Assembly (NCBI GenBank): GCA_958412345.1
Contig: CATYSO010000001.1
Coordinates: 1 to 64,000, forward strand
DNA from: an uncultured Collinsella sp.
GTDB lineage: Bacteria > Actinomycetota > Coriobacteriia > Coriobacteriales > Coriobacteriaceae
DNA length: 64,000 nt
Direction of reading: 5' to 3'
The position numbers were made by a program, and so were the translations under genes. Shown here piece after piece: positions 15,710-23,325 of this stretch (positions are counted from its first letter, which is position 1; each line of letters begins with the position of its first letter). The notes under the pieces are model-generated. The model was not told the DNA's origin and searched no databases. It was given only the letters and a program-made list of their open reading frames with translations.

Positions 15710-16273
15710 TCACGATCCCTCCTTTGAGTCCGTTGCCTGCGGGCTCAGGCGCACGGCGCGCAGACGACACGAAGCATCGCCAGCATCCGCGGCAATTGTC
15801 ACCATATCGACCCAGCCGCGTCCGTCGCGCACGATGGCGCCCCACACGTTTCCCTTGATGTCGAGATAGCCGCTCAGAGCAAGTTGCGCCGTGGGTACCT
15901 CGCGATAGGCACGCAGCATATCCGCCGCCGCTTCGGTCATCGGTCGGTCCTCGGACCATGCAAGCCGGACCGCAATCGCGTTGCCCTCAGGCGAATCCGT
16001 CGCAGTGCCAGACCGCTTGTCGAGCGTCCGCAGAAAGGTTTGCGCCGTGACAGCGACATCCGAATCGTCCGCATCTCGCATCTCATCTTTTTGAGACGCC
16101 ACCGCCGAATCTGAACCCAAATCGGAGGCGGTCCCAGGACGCTGCTGCCGCGCGGCGTTAAGCCCCCAAAGCACCGCCGCTATCGCCACGGTCAGGCAAG
16201 CAAACACCAGCAGCACCCCGATGGGGCGCTCGCCCTCTACAGGCTGTTGATGCCCTCGCTGATAGCGTTCCAT
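15710..16273 (-). CDS. Unrecognised single-pass protein of the Tad operon
   Basis: 187 residues. After about 17 polar residues one membrane helix (IGVLLVFACLTVAIAAVLWGL) leads to an external, Ala/Asp-rich domain. It has an acidic spacer (residues 45-75) and a folded C-terminal part with WGAIVRDGRGWVDMVTI. I do not recognise the family. Its position between two pilin genes suggests a pilus accessory role. The ATG at 16273 overlaps the Flp gene by 37 bp and lacks a clear ribosome site, so it may depend on coupling. Confidence 0.65.
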   Translation of the reverse strand: MERYQRGHQQPVEGERPIGVLLVFACLTVAIAAVLWGLNAARQQRPGTASDLGSDSAVASQKDEMRDADDSDVAVTAQTFLRTLDKRSGTATDSPEGNAIAVRLAWSEDRPMTEAAADMLRAYREVPTAQLALSGYLDIKGNVWGAIVRDGRGWVDMVTIAADAGDASCRLRAVRLSPQATDSKEGS

Positions 16274-16470
16274 AGATCTTGGACCTTGCCCTTAAATGCG
16301 ACGATGGCGATAATCGCGATCACCACGAGCACGCCGACCAAGATGGCATACTCGGTGGTACCCTGTGCACTCTCCTCCTGCAATAGTTCCTTGGCGCGCT
16401 GACGAACATGTGCCGCCCGGCAAAACGCCCAGCCCTGGACCTTGCCAGCAGCGTCAGTCATCGTGTTCAT
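16237..16470 (-). CDS. flp: Flp-type major pilin
   Basis: 77 residues. A 30-residue leader ends in EESAQGTTEYAILVGV, the Flp signature with Glu-Tyr at +5/+6 of the hydrophobic core. The helix LVGVLVVIAIIAIVAFKGKVQ and the short tail WNAISEGINSL complete it. The prepilin peptidase that should process it is not encoded in this window. GGGAGG lies 5 nt before ATG 16470. Confidence 0.85.
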   Translation of the reverse strand: MNTMTDAAGKVQGWAFCRAAHVRQRAKELLQEESAQGTTEYAILVGVLVVIAIIAIVAFKGKVQDLWNAISEGINSL

Positions 16471-16480
16471 GTATTCCTCC

Positions 16481-17122
16481 CTACATCATCCCGCCTGCTC
16501 CCAGCAGCGGGCCCAATATGGACAGAAGCAACGCCGGCAAGATGAGCGTGCCGGTGGGAATCAGCAGCTTGACGGGCGCACGCTCGATCTCGCGCTCGAC
16601 CGCGGCGCGATGAGCCGCACGGATCTCGCGACTTTGAGCGGCCAGCGTCTCGGCAAGTGGGGCACCCAGGGCGAGCGCCTGCCCCACCGTGATGGCAAAG
16701 GTCTCGAGCGCTCGCACGTCCAGGTCGCGCGCGGCGGCCAACAACTCGTCCTCACGCGTGCCCACGCCCACCTGCCACGCCATGCAGGCGCGCTCAAGGC
16801 GAAGAGCCAGCACTGACCGGCGGTTGGCGCAGAAAATCTCAAGCGCCGCATCAAACGAAAGACCGGCCGAAAGACCCAAGCGCACAACATCGATCATCTC
16901 GGACACTTCGCCGAGCGACACTCGCGCCGGGCCGCCCGCTCCAACCGCGCCCTTCACTCGCGCGGTCAGAGCATCGACCACCGAGCGACCCGCGGCAGCG
17001 ACCAGCACCGCCTCGCGCTTGCAGGCCCCTGCGACCTTGCGTGCATCCGCCCGATCCAACCCCGTCGCGACAAATACACTCAGGGCGCACAGGCAAGCCG
17101 CAACTGCAACCGGGGCGCTCAT
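16481..17122 (-). CDS. tadC: TadC-like inner-membrane platform protein
   Basis: 213 residues of the type II secretion F/GspF family. An N-terminal helix (VAVAACLCALSVFVATGL) is followed by the T2SSF core (VVRLGLSAGLSFDAALEIFC, and VGQALALGAPLAETLAAQSREIRAAHRAAVERE, both in short stretches) and a C-terminal helix pair (LLIPTGTLILPALLLSIL). With TadB it forms the platform that couples the TadA motor to the pilin pool. The ATG at 17122 overlaps the tadB stop (ATGA). Confidence 0.88.
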   Translation of the reverse strand: MSAPVAVAACLCALSVFVATGLDRADARKVAGACKREAVLVAAAGRSVVDALTARVKGAVGAGGPARVSLGEVSEMIDVVRLGLSAGLSFDAALEIFCANRRSVLALRLERACMAWQVGVGTREDELLAAARDLDVRALETFAITVGQALALGAPLAETLAAQSREIRAAHRAAVEREIERAPVKLLIPTGTLILPALLLSILGPLLGAGGMM

Positions 17123-18045
17123 AGCTCCACCCGCATAATGCGCCGGATAACCACCAGGGCAACGGCGTTGAGGGCAAGACCCAGCACCACAGCGCCCGCG
17201 CCGGCAGGCGTCGCAAGACCGCGACGAAAATCTGCCGAAAGCAGCGCCAACACCGCGCACATGCCCGCCGGCATCGCCGCGACCATATGCGCAGACATGC
17301 GAGCCTGCGACGTCTTAACATCCAGGCGGCGCTTGAGCTCAATGCGCTCCCCCACCATGCTCGACGCCTCGGACAGTAAGTCGGCAAGCGGAGCGCCGGT
17401 GCGCTGAGACACCTTAAGCGCCAAGGTCACAAGCGAAAGACCGGGGGCGTCGATACGCACGAGCAAGTCATCGAGTGCGTCGGTCGCCGAGATGCCGCAA
17501 TCGATCGCCGCCGCCACCCGCAAAAACTCGGTATGCACTGGCTCTTGCGCATGAGCGCCCACAAAGCGCATGCCCTGGGCCAGCGAATGTCCCGAGGCAA
17601 GCGACATGGAAAGTGCGGTAAACGCCTCGGGCATTGCCTCTTCTGCATCGTGTTGCTCGCGCCGGCTCTCAAAGCCATCCCGAGCGGCACCAACGGCAAA
17701 CGGAGCAACAAGTCCCAAGGCAAATCCGAGGGGCGATAACGACACCATCGTTAGTAAAACGCAGCAGACACCGCTCGATAGCAGCAGAAACGCCAAACGT
17801 CCCGAAGCATCTTCGATCACGAGGCCAAGGCGATGCGCCGGAGCCAGCGATGCCCACGAACGGGCGATCTTTTTCAGCAGATCGTTTTCCACCAGCTCAC
17901 GCGGCAGCTTCTCTGCCACCGTCTCGAGCGCCTGACGTGCCAGCTCCGCCGGCGGTACCTGCGGCACACGAGGTTCCGCCCCGCACGCCGTCGCGACAGA
18001 AAGCCCTGCCAAGCCCCCTACGACGAGGGGCACAGTGATCTCCAT
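17119..18045 (-). CDS. tadB: TadB-like inner-membrane platform protein
   Basis: 308 residues with two N-proximal hydrophobic stretches (about 78-120), a T2SSF domain (EAMPEAFTALSMSLASGHSL to LVTLALKVSQRTGAPLADLL) and two C-terminal helices. It pairs with TadC. The start overlaps the tadA stop by 28 bp and tadC overlaps its own stop by 4 bp, so expression is coupled along the chain. Confidence 0.9.
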   Translation of the reverse strand: MEITVPLVVGGLAGLSVATACGAEPRVPQVPPAELARQALETVAEKLPRELVENDLLKKIARSWASLAPAHRLGLVIEDASGRLAFLLLSSGVCCVLLTMVSLSPLGFALGLVAPFAVGAARDGFESRREQHDAEEAMPEAFTALSMSLASGHSLAQGMRFVGAHAQEPVHTEFLRVAAAIDCGISATDALDDLLVRIDAPGLSLVTLALKVSQRTGAPLADLLSEASSMVGERIELKRRLDVKTSQARMSAHMVAAMPAGMCAVLALLSADFRRGLATPAGAGAVVLGLALNAVALVVIRRIMRVEL

Positions 18046-19346
18046 TCGTCCACCTCCTCTTGTGTGAGTGTCCCCGACCGCAGGCCTTCTGCGATAAACG
18101 GCGGCTCGCGGTCAAGCGTCCAGGTGCGCTCGGCGGCATCGAACGTCACATAGCGCTCGAGCTCTACGCCACCCGATGCGGCGCGTCGCACCCCCGAATA
18201 CGAGGAGACGAAACGCCTGCCATCGGCGTGGCGCTCGGACATCACGATGCCGTCGAGCGCCATGGCAATCTGCTCCTCGATGAGCTCGCTCGGCAGATCG
18301 ATGCCATAACGTGCAAGCAACGTCAGACGCACCACGGTCTCCTGTTCTGAACCCGCATGAAGTGTGGTGAGCGACCCGTCGTGGCCCGTGTTCATGGCCT
18401 GCAACATGTCGCAGCACTCGGCACCGCGCACCTCGCCCACCACGATGCGGTCGGGGCGCATGCGTAGGGCATTAGTTACCAGGTCGCGGATCGTCACCGC
18501 GCCCTCGCCCTCAATTGAAGCCTCGCGCGCCTCTAGGCGCACCACGTGCGGATGATGCGCAAACTTGAGCTCGGCAGAGTCCTCGATCGTCACGATGCGC
18601 TCGCCGGTGGAAATCTCACATGACAACGCGTTGAGCAGGGTGGTCTTACCAGATCCCGTGCCTCCCGCAACCGCCAGGTCCTGTCGCAGCGACACCGCAC
18701 ACGACAGCAGCTGCGCATACCAAAGCGGCAGCGATCCCAACCCCACGAGCTCGTCCAGCGAGCAGATACGGTCCGAGAACTTTCGAATGGTGAGAATCGG
18801 TCCGTCAATCGCCACAGGCGGAATCACAGCGTTGACGCGATAGCCCGTTTTGAGGCGGGCGTTGACGATGGGGCTGCGCTCGTCGATACGGCGGCCAAGT
18901 GGCGAGATAATGCGGTCGATAAGCACACGGATCTGCTCATCATCCTCAAACGCATGCTCGATGGGATGCAAGACGCCGCCGCGTTCAAAGAAAGCCGAGC
19001 GGCAGCCGTTGATCATGATCTCGGTAACGGTGTCGTCCTCGATGAGCGGCTGCAACGGCCCCAAGCCCACCACGTCATCCAAAATCTCGTCGATGATGGT
19101 CTCGCGCTCGGGCGTCGCGAGATCGGTCGGCTCCTCAACATTGAGCGCCGCCTCCACCGCAGGACGCAATTCCGAGCGGGCAAGTACCGGGTCGATATAG
19201 GCGCTGATACGCGCCACTTCGTCGTAACCCATGCGATCCATCACGGCGCGCTTGGTGCGTCGTTTCACAGCGCGGCGACGCCCCGCATCTACAGGCGCTG
19301 CCGCCGCCGCAGCGCCGGCAGCCTTAATCCTCGTTTGCAGGCTCAT
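18018..19346 (-). CDS. tadA: TadA/CpaF pilus assembly ATPase
   Basis: A secretion ATPase of the CpaF/TadA type that powers Flp pilus extension (and retraction in some species). Of its 442 residues, about 1-40 are a basic Ala-rich lead. The N-terminal domain contains [18 protein letters not shown]. The Walker A motif GGTGSGKTT is at 228-236, the Asp box IEDSAELKF near 254 and Walker B-like [10 protein letters not shown] near 301, with the His-box region at TTLHAGS. The gene overlaps tadZ (ATGA) and tadB. Confidence 0.95.
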   Translation of the reverse strand: MSLQTRIKAAGAAAAAAPVDAGRRRAVKRRTKRAVMDRMGYDEVARISAYIDPVLARSELRPAVEAALNVEEPTDLATPERETIIDEILDDVVGLGPLQPLIEDDTVTEIMINGCRSAFFERGGVLHPIEHAFEDDEQIRVLIDRIISPLGRRIDERSPIVNARLKTGYRVNAVIPPVAIDGPILTIRKFSDRICSLDELVGLGSLPLWYAQLLSCAVSLRQDLAVAGGTGSGKTTLLNALSCEISTGERIVTIEDSAELKFAHHPHVVRLEAREASIEGEGAVTIRDLVTNALRMRPDRIVVGEVRGAECCDMLQAMNTGHDGSLTTLHAGSEQETVVRLTLLARYGIDLPSELIEEQIAMALDGIVMSERHADGRRFVSSYSGVRRAASGGVELERYVTFDAAERTWTLDREPPFIAEGLRSGTLTQEEVDEWRSLCPSS

Positions 19347-20992
19347 CGCTGATCACCCTCGCGCGACCAGGGAAGGCGGATACGCGGGCGTTCGGTGCGC
19401 GTTGCACGGTCGGCGACCATATCGCTCCAAGGGCCGACGGCGCACCCCAGTTCCACGAGCATCTCGCGCGTGGCCTCGCGCACGCTAGTCGCAAAAGCGC
19501 TGGGCTGCCCCACTGCCTCGTCAGCGCGCCCAAACGCCATGAGCGCGGCGAGATCCTGCCCGCCATCGGCGATACGAATCTTGGAGCTCAACGCACAGGC
19601 AATCTCAAAGCGCATGGCGACGTCCTCGTCTGCCCCGCGCGCACCGAACCGGTTGAACACGGCGCTCATGCGCGTGCGCGGCACACCTACTCGACCTGCC
19701 AGTTCAATGACGCGCGATGCCGATGCCGCGGACGACACCGCCGCATCGCCAACGACCAGGCAACGGTCGCTCGCCGCCACCGCAGCCGCCACGGCGTCGC
19801 CCCAAAAGACCGAGGTATCGATAAAGACCACGTCGGATTCGCGACGCAGAACATCAAGCAGCAGCTCCACCGGACGTGCCATGAGCTCGGCTTGCTCGGG
19901 CGCCGCGACGGGACCCCAGAGCGTAACGCCCGGTGCCACGCGCATCGATGTGGCTACGATATCCGGCTCGGTGAGCGTGCCCGCCGCCGACGGCTCGATA
20001 AGTGCCGCCATATCGCGCGGAGCATCGACGCCTAACAAGTCGTAAAGGTTTCCAAACATCAGGTCCAGGTCGAGCACGGCGGCACGCAAGCCCAACAGCG
20101 ACGATGCGTGTGCCATGGTGGCAACGATCGTCGACTTGCCGCAACCGCCCGAACCCGAAATGGCGCAGATGACCGGAGCTCGATGCGGCGAAGCGGCAGC
20201 GTCTGCCGGCGGCATCGGAGGCGGCGGGGCGGGCGTCGGTGACAGCGTCCCCGTCTCCCCCGCCGCAACCACACGCTGCGTCCAAGCCGGCATGGCAGCT
20301 TGTTCGGTCTGCGAGGCAGGCTCGTTCTGTGCAATCTGCTCATGCTGTATCAGCGACAACTCGCCGCACCCGGCAAAGCCCTCAACTTCATCGAGTTCAT
20401 CCGCCAGATTCACGCCGTGCACGTATCCCATATCTACAGCCGGGGAATCGCCAGCATGCTGCGCCGGCCCTCCAGCGTCATCGTGTACAAGGGGGTTCCG
20501 GGGGCGCCGACCATGCTCGGCTTCCGCTTTTCCATAATCATCAACACGCGGGCCTCTTGTAGCGCGAGGCGCCCCGGGTTCCCTATCAACAAAAGCATCG
20601 GGCTCAATCGTCATGCGCCGATCGGAATCGACCGCTCCCTCGCCCGCGCGCCCGTTGCCGCATATACTGTGTGCAGCGATGACCTCGGTCGCCCCCGCGC
20701 GAAACAGCCCCTCGATATCCGACGGATCGAGCGCTTCTATCAACACGACCACGCGACTCACGCGGCCTTCGGCCGTCAGGCGCGCAACAGTCTTGCGCAC
20801 ATCTTCGGTATCAAACAGAGACGCCGCGATGATGGCAGCCCCGCGGCGTGACGGAAACGCCCGCGCCATGGAAACCAGCCCGTCCAGGTCACCCACGCGA
20901 AGCACCTGTGCACCCACATCACGGCCCTCGACTTCCCGCTGCAACAGTCCGTAATCGCCGCACGCGCAGCACGCAAGCCAGATCGCCTTCAT
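19343..20992 (-). CDS. tadZ: TadZ/CpaE-like localisation ATPase
   Basis: 549 residues in three parts. An N-terminal receiver-like domain (1-110, AAIIAASLFDTEDVRKTVARL) comes first. A long Pro/Ala/acid-rich linker (115-275) follows. A ParA/MinD-type ATPase domain then has the deviant Walker motif GSGGCGKST (281-289) and LDLDLMFGNLYDLLG. TadZ places the pilus machine at a pole. The codon before ATG 20992 is GTG, in frame, and either could start; the ATG shares its A with the cpaB stop. Confidence 0.88.
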   Translation of the reverse strand: MKAIWLACCACGDYGLLQREVEGRDVGAQVLRVGDLDGLVSMARAFPSRRGAAIIAASLFDTEDVRKTVARLTAEGRVSRVVVLIEALDPSDIEGLFRAGATEVIAAHSICGNGRAGEGAVDSDRRMTIEPDAFVDREPGAPRATRGPRVDDYGKAEAEHGRRPRNPLVHDDAGGPAQHAGDSPAVDMGYVHGVNLADELDEVEGFAGCGELSLIQHEQIAQNEPASQTEQAAMPAWTQRVVAAGETGTLSPTPAPPPPMPPADAAASPHRAPVICAISGSGGCGKSTIVATMAHASSLLGLRAAVLDLDLMFGNLYDLLGVDAPRDMAALIEPSAAGTLTEPDIVATSMRVAPGVTLWGPVAAPEQAELMARPVELLLDVLRRESDVVFIDTSVFWGDAVAAAVAASDRCLVVGDAAVSSAASASRVIELAGRVGVPRTRMSAVFNRFGARGADEDVAMRFEIACALSSKIRIADGGQDLAALMAFGRADEAVGQPSAFATSVREATREMLVELGCAVGPWSDMVADRATRTERPRIRLPWSREGDQR

Positions 20993-21651
20993 CACTCGTC
21001 GCCTCCGCTCTTTTTGCCGCGCGCCGTGGCGGGAATCGTCAAGCTGACCGTTCCCTTGCCCGAGGCTCCCAGCAGTTCCTTGACGTCTTCGGGGTCAGCC
21101 GCCAGCGTCACCCATTCGATCTTGCCCTCGCGCGTGGCACCGGAATTCTCACTGGTATCGATCACGTACGCGCCGCACAGCCGATCGGTTACGCCGTCTT
21201 TTTGCACATACACATCCACGTAGCTGCCCACGCCCGTAGCACCGCCGACCGAGTGCTCGGCATCGACCGCCACCGAAACGGCGACCTTGCCCTTAGGCAC
21301 CTCGAGCTTGCGGCTCTCGGCCTTGGTGTAGACATTGCAGATCACGGCGTTTTTGGGAATACGCGAAGTCGTCACGTCGTCGCGCACCTGGCGCAGCTCG
21401 GTCGCCGCGTCACGCGGCAGCAGGCTCGTCAGCCATTCCTGGGTTATGACATTGGTCTCATCGAGGGCCTCGCCCACATCGATATCGCGCGCCGCGACGC
21501 ATACCTCGACGCGATCGCCACCGTACTTGGCCAAGGTCTCAGCCTGGACCTGTTCGGCTCGTGAGCGGATCGACGAGCCGTAAGCCATGCAGAGCAGCGC
21601 AGCGAGCACGCCCGCGACCAGACTGATGGCGATGCGTTTGCTCTTGTTCAC
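20992..21651 (-). CDS. cpaB: CpaB/RcpC-like SAF-domain pilus protein
   Basis: 219 residues. A membrane anchor (RIAISLVAGVLAALLCMAYG) is followed by a SAF domain (VEVCVAARDIDVGEALDETNV, then IPKNAVICNVYT) and a C-terminal beta domain (GSYVDVYVQKDG, VTLAADPEDVKELLGA). Gram-positive Tad loci use CpaB without a secretin. The GTG at 21651 is preferred because AGAGGAG lies 7 nt upstream; the ATG at 21666 overlaps that ribosome site. First gene of the Tad operon. Confidence 0.85.
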   Translation of the reverse strand: MNKSKRIAISLVAGVLAALLCMAYGSSIRSRAEQVQAETLAKYGGDRVEVCVAARDIDVGEALDETNVITQEWLTSLLPRDAATELRQVRDDVTTSRIPKNAVICNVYTKAESRKLEVPKGKVAVSVAVDAEHSVGGATGVGSYVDVYVQKDGVTDRLCGAYVIDTSENSGATREGKIEWVTLAADPEDVKELLGASGKGTVSLTIPATARGKKSGGDE

Positions 21652-21671
21652 GGCCGCTCCTCTCATGGCAG

Positions 21672-21850
21672 TGCCGGGCGAATGCCCGTACCACCATTGT
21701 CTGGGCGGTCAGAGTGCAAAGCGGCGCAATCGCGATCTTGGTTTTCGATGTCAAACCAATCGCTGACCAAAAGCTGACCAGCCCGTCAAGCTCGTGGCAA
21801 GGTTTTGGTCAGCACGTCAGCAAACTGCATGTTTCGAGGCTTTTCCGCAG
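21672..21850 (-). promoter_or_regulatory. Probable control region of the Tad operon
   Basis: The region holds repeated GCTGACCA motifs (21762-21779), the inverse GGTCAGC (21807-21813) and a TTGGTTT/AAACCAA hairpin. These may be operator sites. No clear -35/-10 pair was picked out. Confidence 0.4.
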
Positions 21851-21851
21851 C

Positions 21852-21885
21852 AAAAAGCCGTCTCCCGAACAGTTGGGAGACGGCT
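21852..21885 (-). terminator. Terminator of rsgA
   Basis: AGCCGTCTCCC / GGGAGACGGCT with an 8-nt loop, followed by TTTTGCTGC on the minus strand, 17 nt after the rsgA stop. Confidence 0.85.
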
Positions 21886-21902
21886 GTCATAGGAAAATTC
21901 AA

Positions 21903-23087
21903 TTACAGATGGACATCGGGATCGAGCATTTGAGCGCTCACGCGCATGGATGACGCCAGGTTTTGGAACGTTTCCAGACGCAGGCTGTCGATCTGCCCGG
22001 CGTCCTCGGCCTCGCGAACGGCGCAACCCGGCTCATGGGTATGCGTGCAATCGCCAAACCGGCACGCGCGCGATGCCTCGACAATCTCGGGGAAGGCGCG
22101 GGCCAGTCCCCGCTCGTGACCCACGAGCGGTAGGCTGCGCAGGCCCGGGGCATCGGCGATCACGCCGGCGTCGCCCGGCAGCGCCACCATCACGCGCGCG
22201 ACGGTAGTGTGACGGCCTTGGTCGTCGCGTTCGCGCACACCGCCGGTCGCCAACGTATCGTGGCCCAGCAGTGCATTGAGCAGCGTCGACTTGCCGGCAC
22301 CCGACTCGCCCAGAATCATGGCGCAGCTCCCGACAGGCACGCAGGCACGGACCTCGTCCAGGCCGCGGCCCTCGGCAGAGGACGTCACGATCACGCGCAC
22401 GTCCGGACCCACCAGGCGGCGCACGCGGTCCAGATCGCGCTCGAGCTCCTCGGCATCGCAACGGTCAGCTTTGGTGAGTACCACCACCGGTTCGGCATCG
22501 CAGTCGAGCGCCAACACCAGCGAGCGCGCCACACGGTCGAGCAGCACCTCGCCGGCACCGAGCGCCTGCACGATTAGCACGCTATCCACGTTGGAGCAGA
22601 GCACCTGGCGCTCTCCGCGGGCACGGCCGCGCCAACGCTCAAAGCTCGTACGGCGCGGCAGCACGCACTCAATCACGCCCATATCGTGCCCGGGAGCGCG
22701 GCGCACCGCCACACGATCGCCCACGGCAGGTAGCAGGACCTCGTCCTCACCGCGCGACTTGGCAAACCCCACGGCATGCTCGGCGCGGAAGGTATCGTCG
22801 GCGGTCGCCACCAGTGGAAACCCACGATCCAAGCGCACCACGGCGCCAAGCTGCATCTGCTCGGGCTCCTCGGCATGTGCGCAGAAATCATCAAAGGCAG
22901 TCTGCTGAGCTTCATCGACCGGCAGGTCATCAAACGCCGGAACGTCCTGCAGCGCGTCGAGTCCCGGCACGCTTGCCAGCAGTTCCTCGGCAGACGCGGG
23001 AGCTTCGGTCGCAAGCTTCCGACGACGATTGCGCTTAGCCCGCGCCCCCGTCGTCTTTTTCTTCGCTTTAGCCTTAGCCTTGCCCAC
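21903..23087 (-). CDS. rsgA: Ribosome small-subunit GTPase RsgA
   Basis: A circularly permuted GTPase acting late in 30S maturation. 394 residues from GTG 23087, which has GGGAGG 5 nt upstream. An unusual Lys/Arg-rich N-terminal extension (about residues 1-24) and an acidic linker precede the OB-fold. The permuted G motifs run G4 VVLTKADRCD, G1 GESGAGKSTLLNALLG and G3 DAPGLRSLPL. The zinc knuckle is CRFGDCTHTHEPGC, as in RsgA/YjeQ. The N-terminal tail may help rRNA binding. Confidence 0.95.
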   Translation of the reverse strand: MGKAKAKAKKKTTGARAKRNRRRKLATEAPASAEELLASVPGLDALQDVPAFDDLPVDEAQQTAFDDFCAHAEEPEQMQLGAVVRLDRGFPLVATADDTFRAEHAVGFAKSRGEDEVLLPAVGDRVAVRRAPGHDMGVIECVLPRRTSFERWRGRARGERQVLCSNVDSVLIVQALGAGEVLLDRVARSLVLALDCDAEPVVVLTKADRCDAEELERDLDRVRRLVGPDVRVIVTSSAEGRGLDEVRACVPVGSCAMILGESGAGKSTLLNALLGHDTLATGGVRERDDQGRHTTVARVMVALPGDAGVIADAPGLRSLPLVGHERGLARAFPEIVEASRACRFGDCTHTHEPGCAVREAEDAGQIDSLRLETFQNLASSMRVSAQMLDPDVHL

Positions 23088-23211
23088 AAGCGCCTCCCAG
23101 CACCATAAATCACAACTGAGCAGGTATTTTAAATCAAAAAGAGCTGGCCGGGCAAAGCCCGACCAGCTCACATACTTTCCCTCAGCTTACGGTCCCGAGA
23201 GGTTATCCGAA

Positions 23212-23302
23212 GGCCCGCCCGCCGGGAGGGGTTTCTTCTAAGCGATCCCGCAGCGCGAAGCGCGAGGACCAGCGAAGAAGAAACCCCGCAGGCGGTCGGG
23301 CC
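23212..23302. repeat. Long 3'-UTR hairpin, family H2 (copy 1)
   Basis: Outer arms 23212-23239 and 23275-23302 pair over about 24 positions (GGCCCG, GGGGTTTCTTCT). The apical part has TCCCGCAG, GCGCGAAGCGC and GAGGAC. It starts 24 nt beyond the Ca-ATPase stop, before rsgA. It shares the apical segments and the GGGGTTT arm with the copy at 33270-33364. Confidence 0.85.
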
Positions 23303-23325
23303 GGAGGGAAGGATGGCCTTTCGAC

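Noticed and set aside
16365..16816. Plus-strand frames inside the Tad operon
   Set aside because: They are antisense shadows of flp and tadC; the minus-strand genes have coupled starts and family matches.
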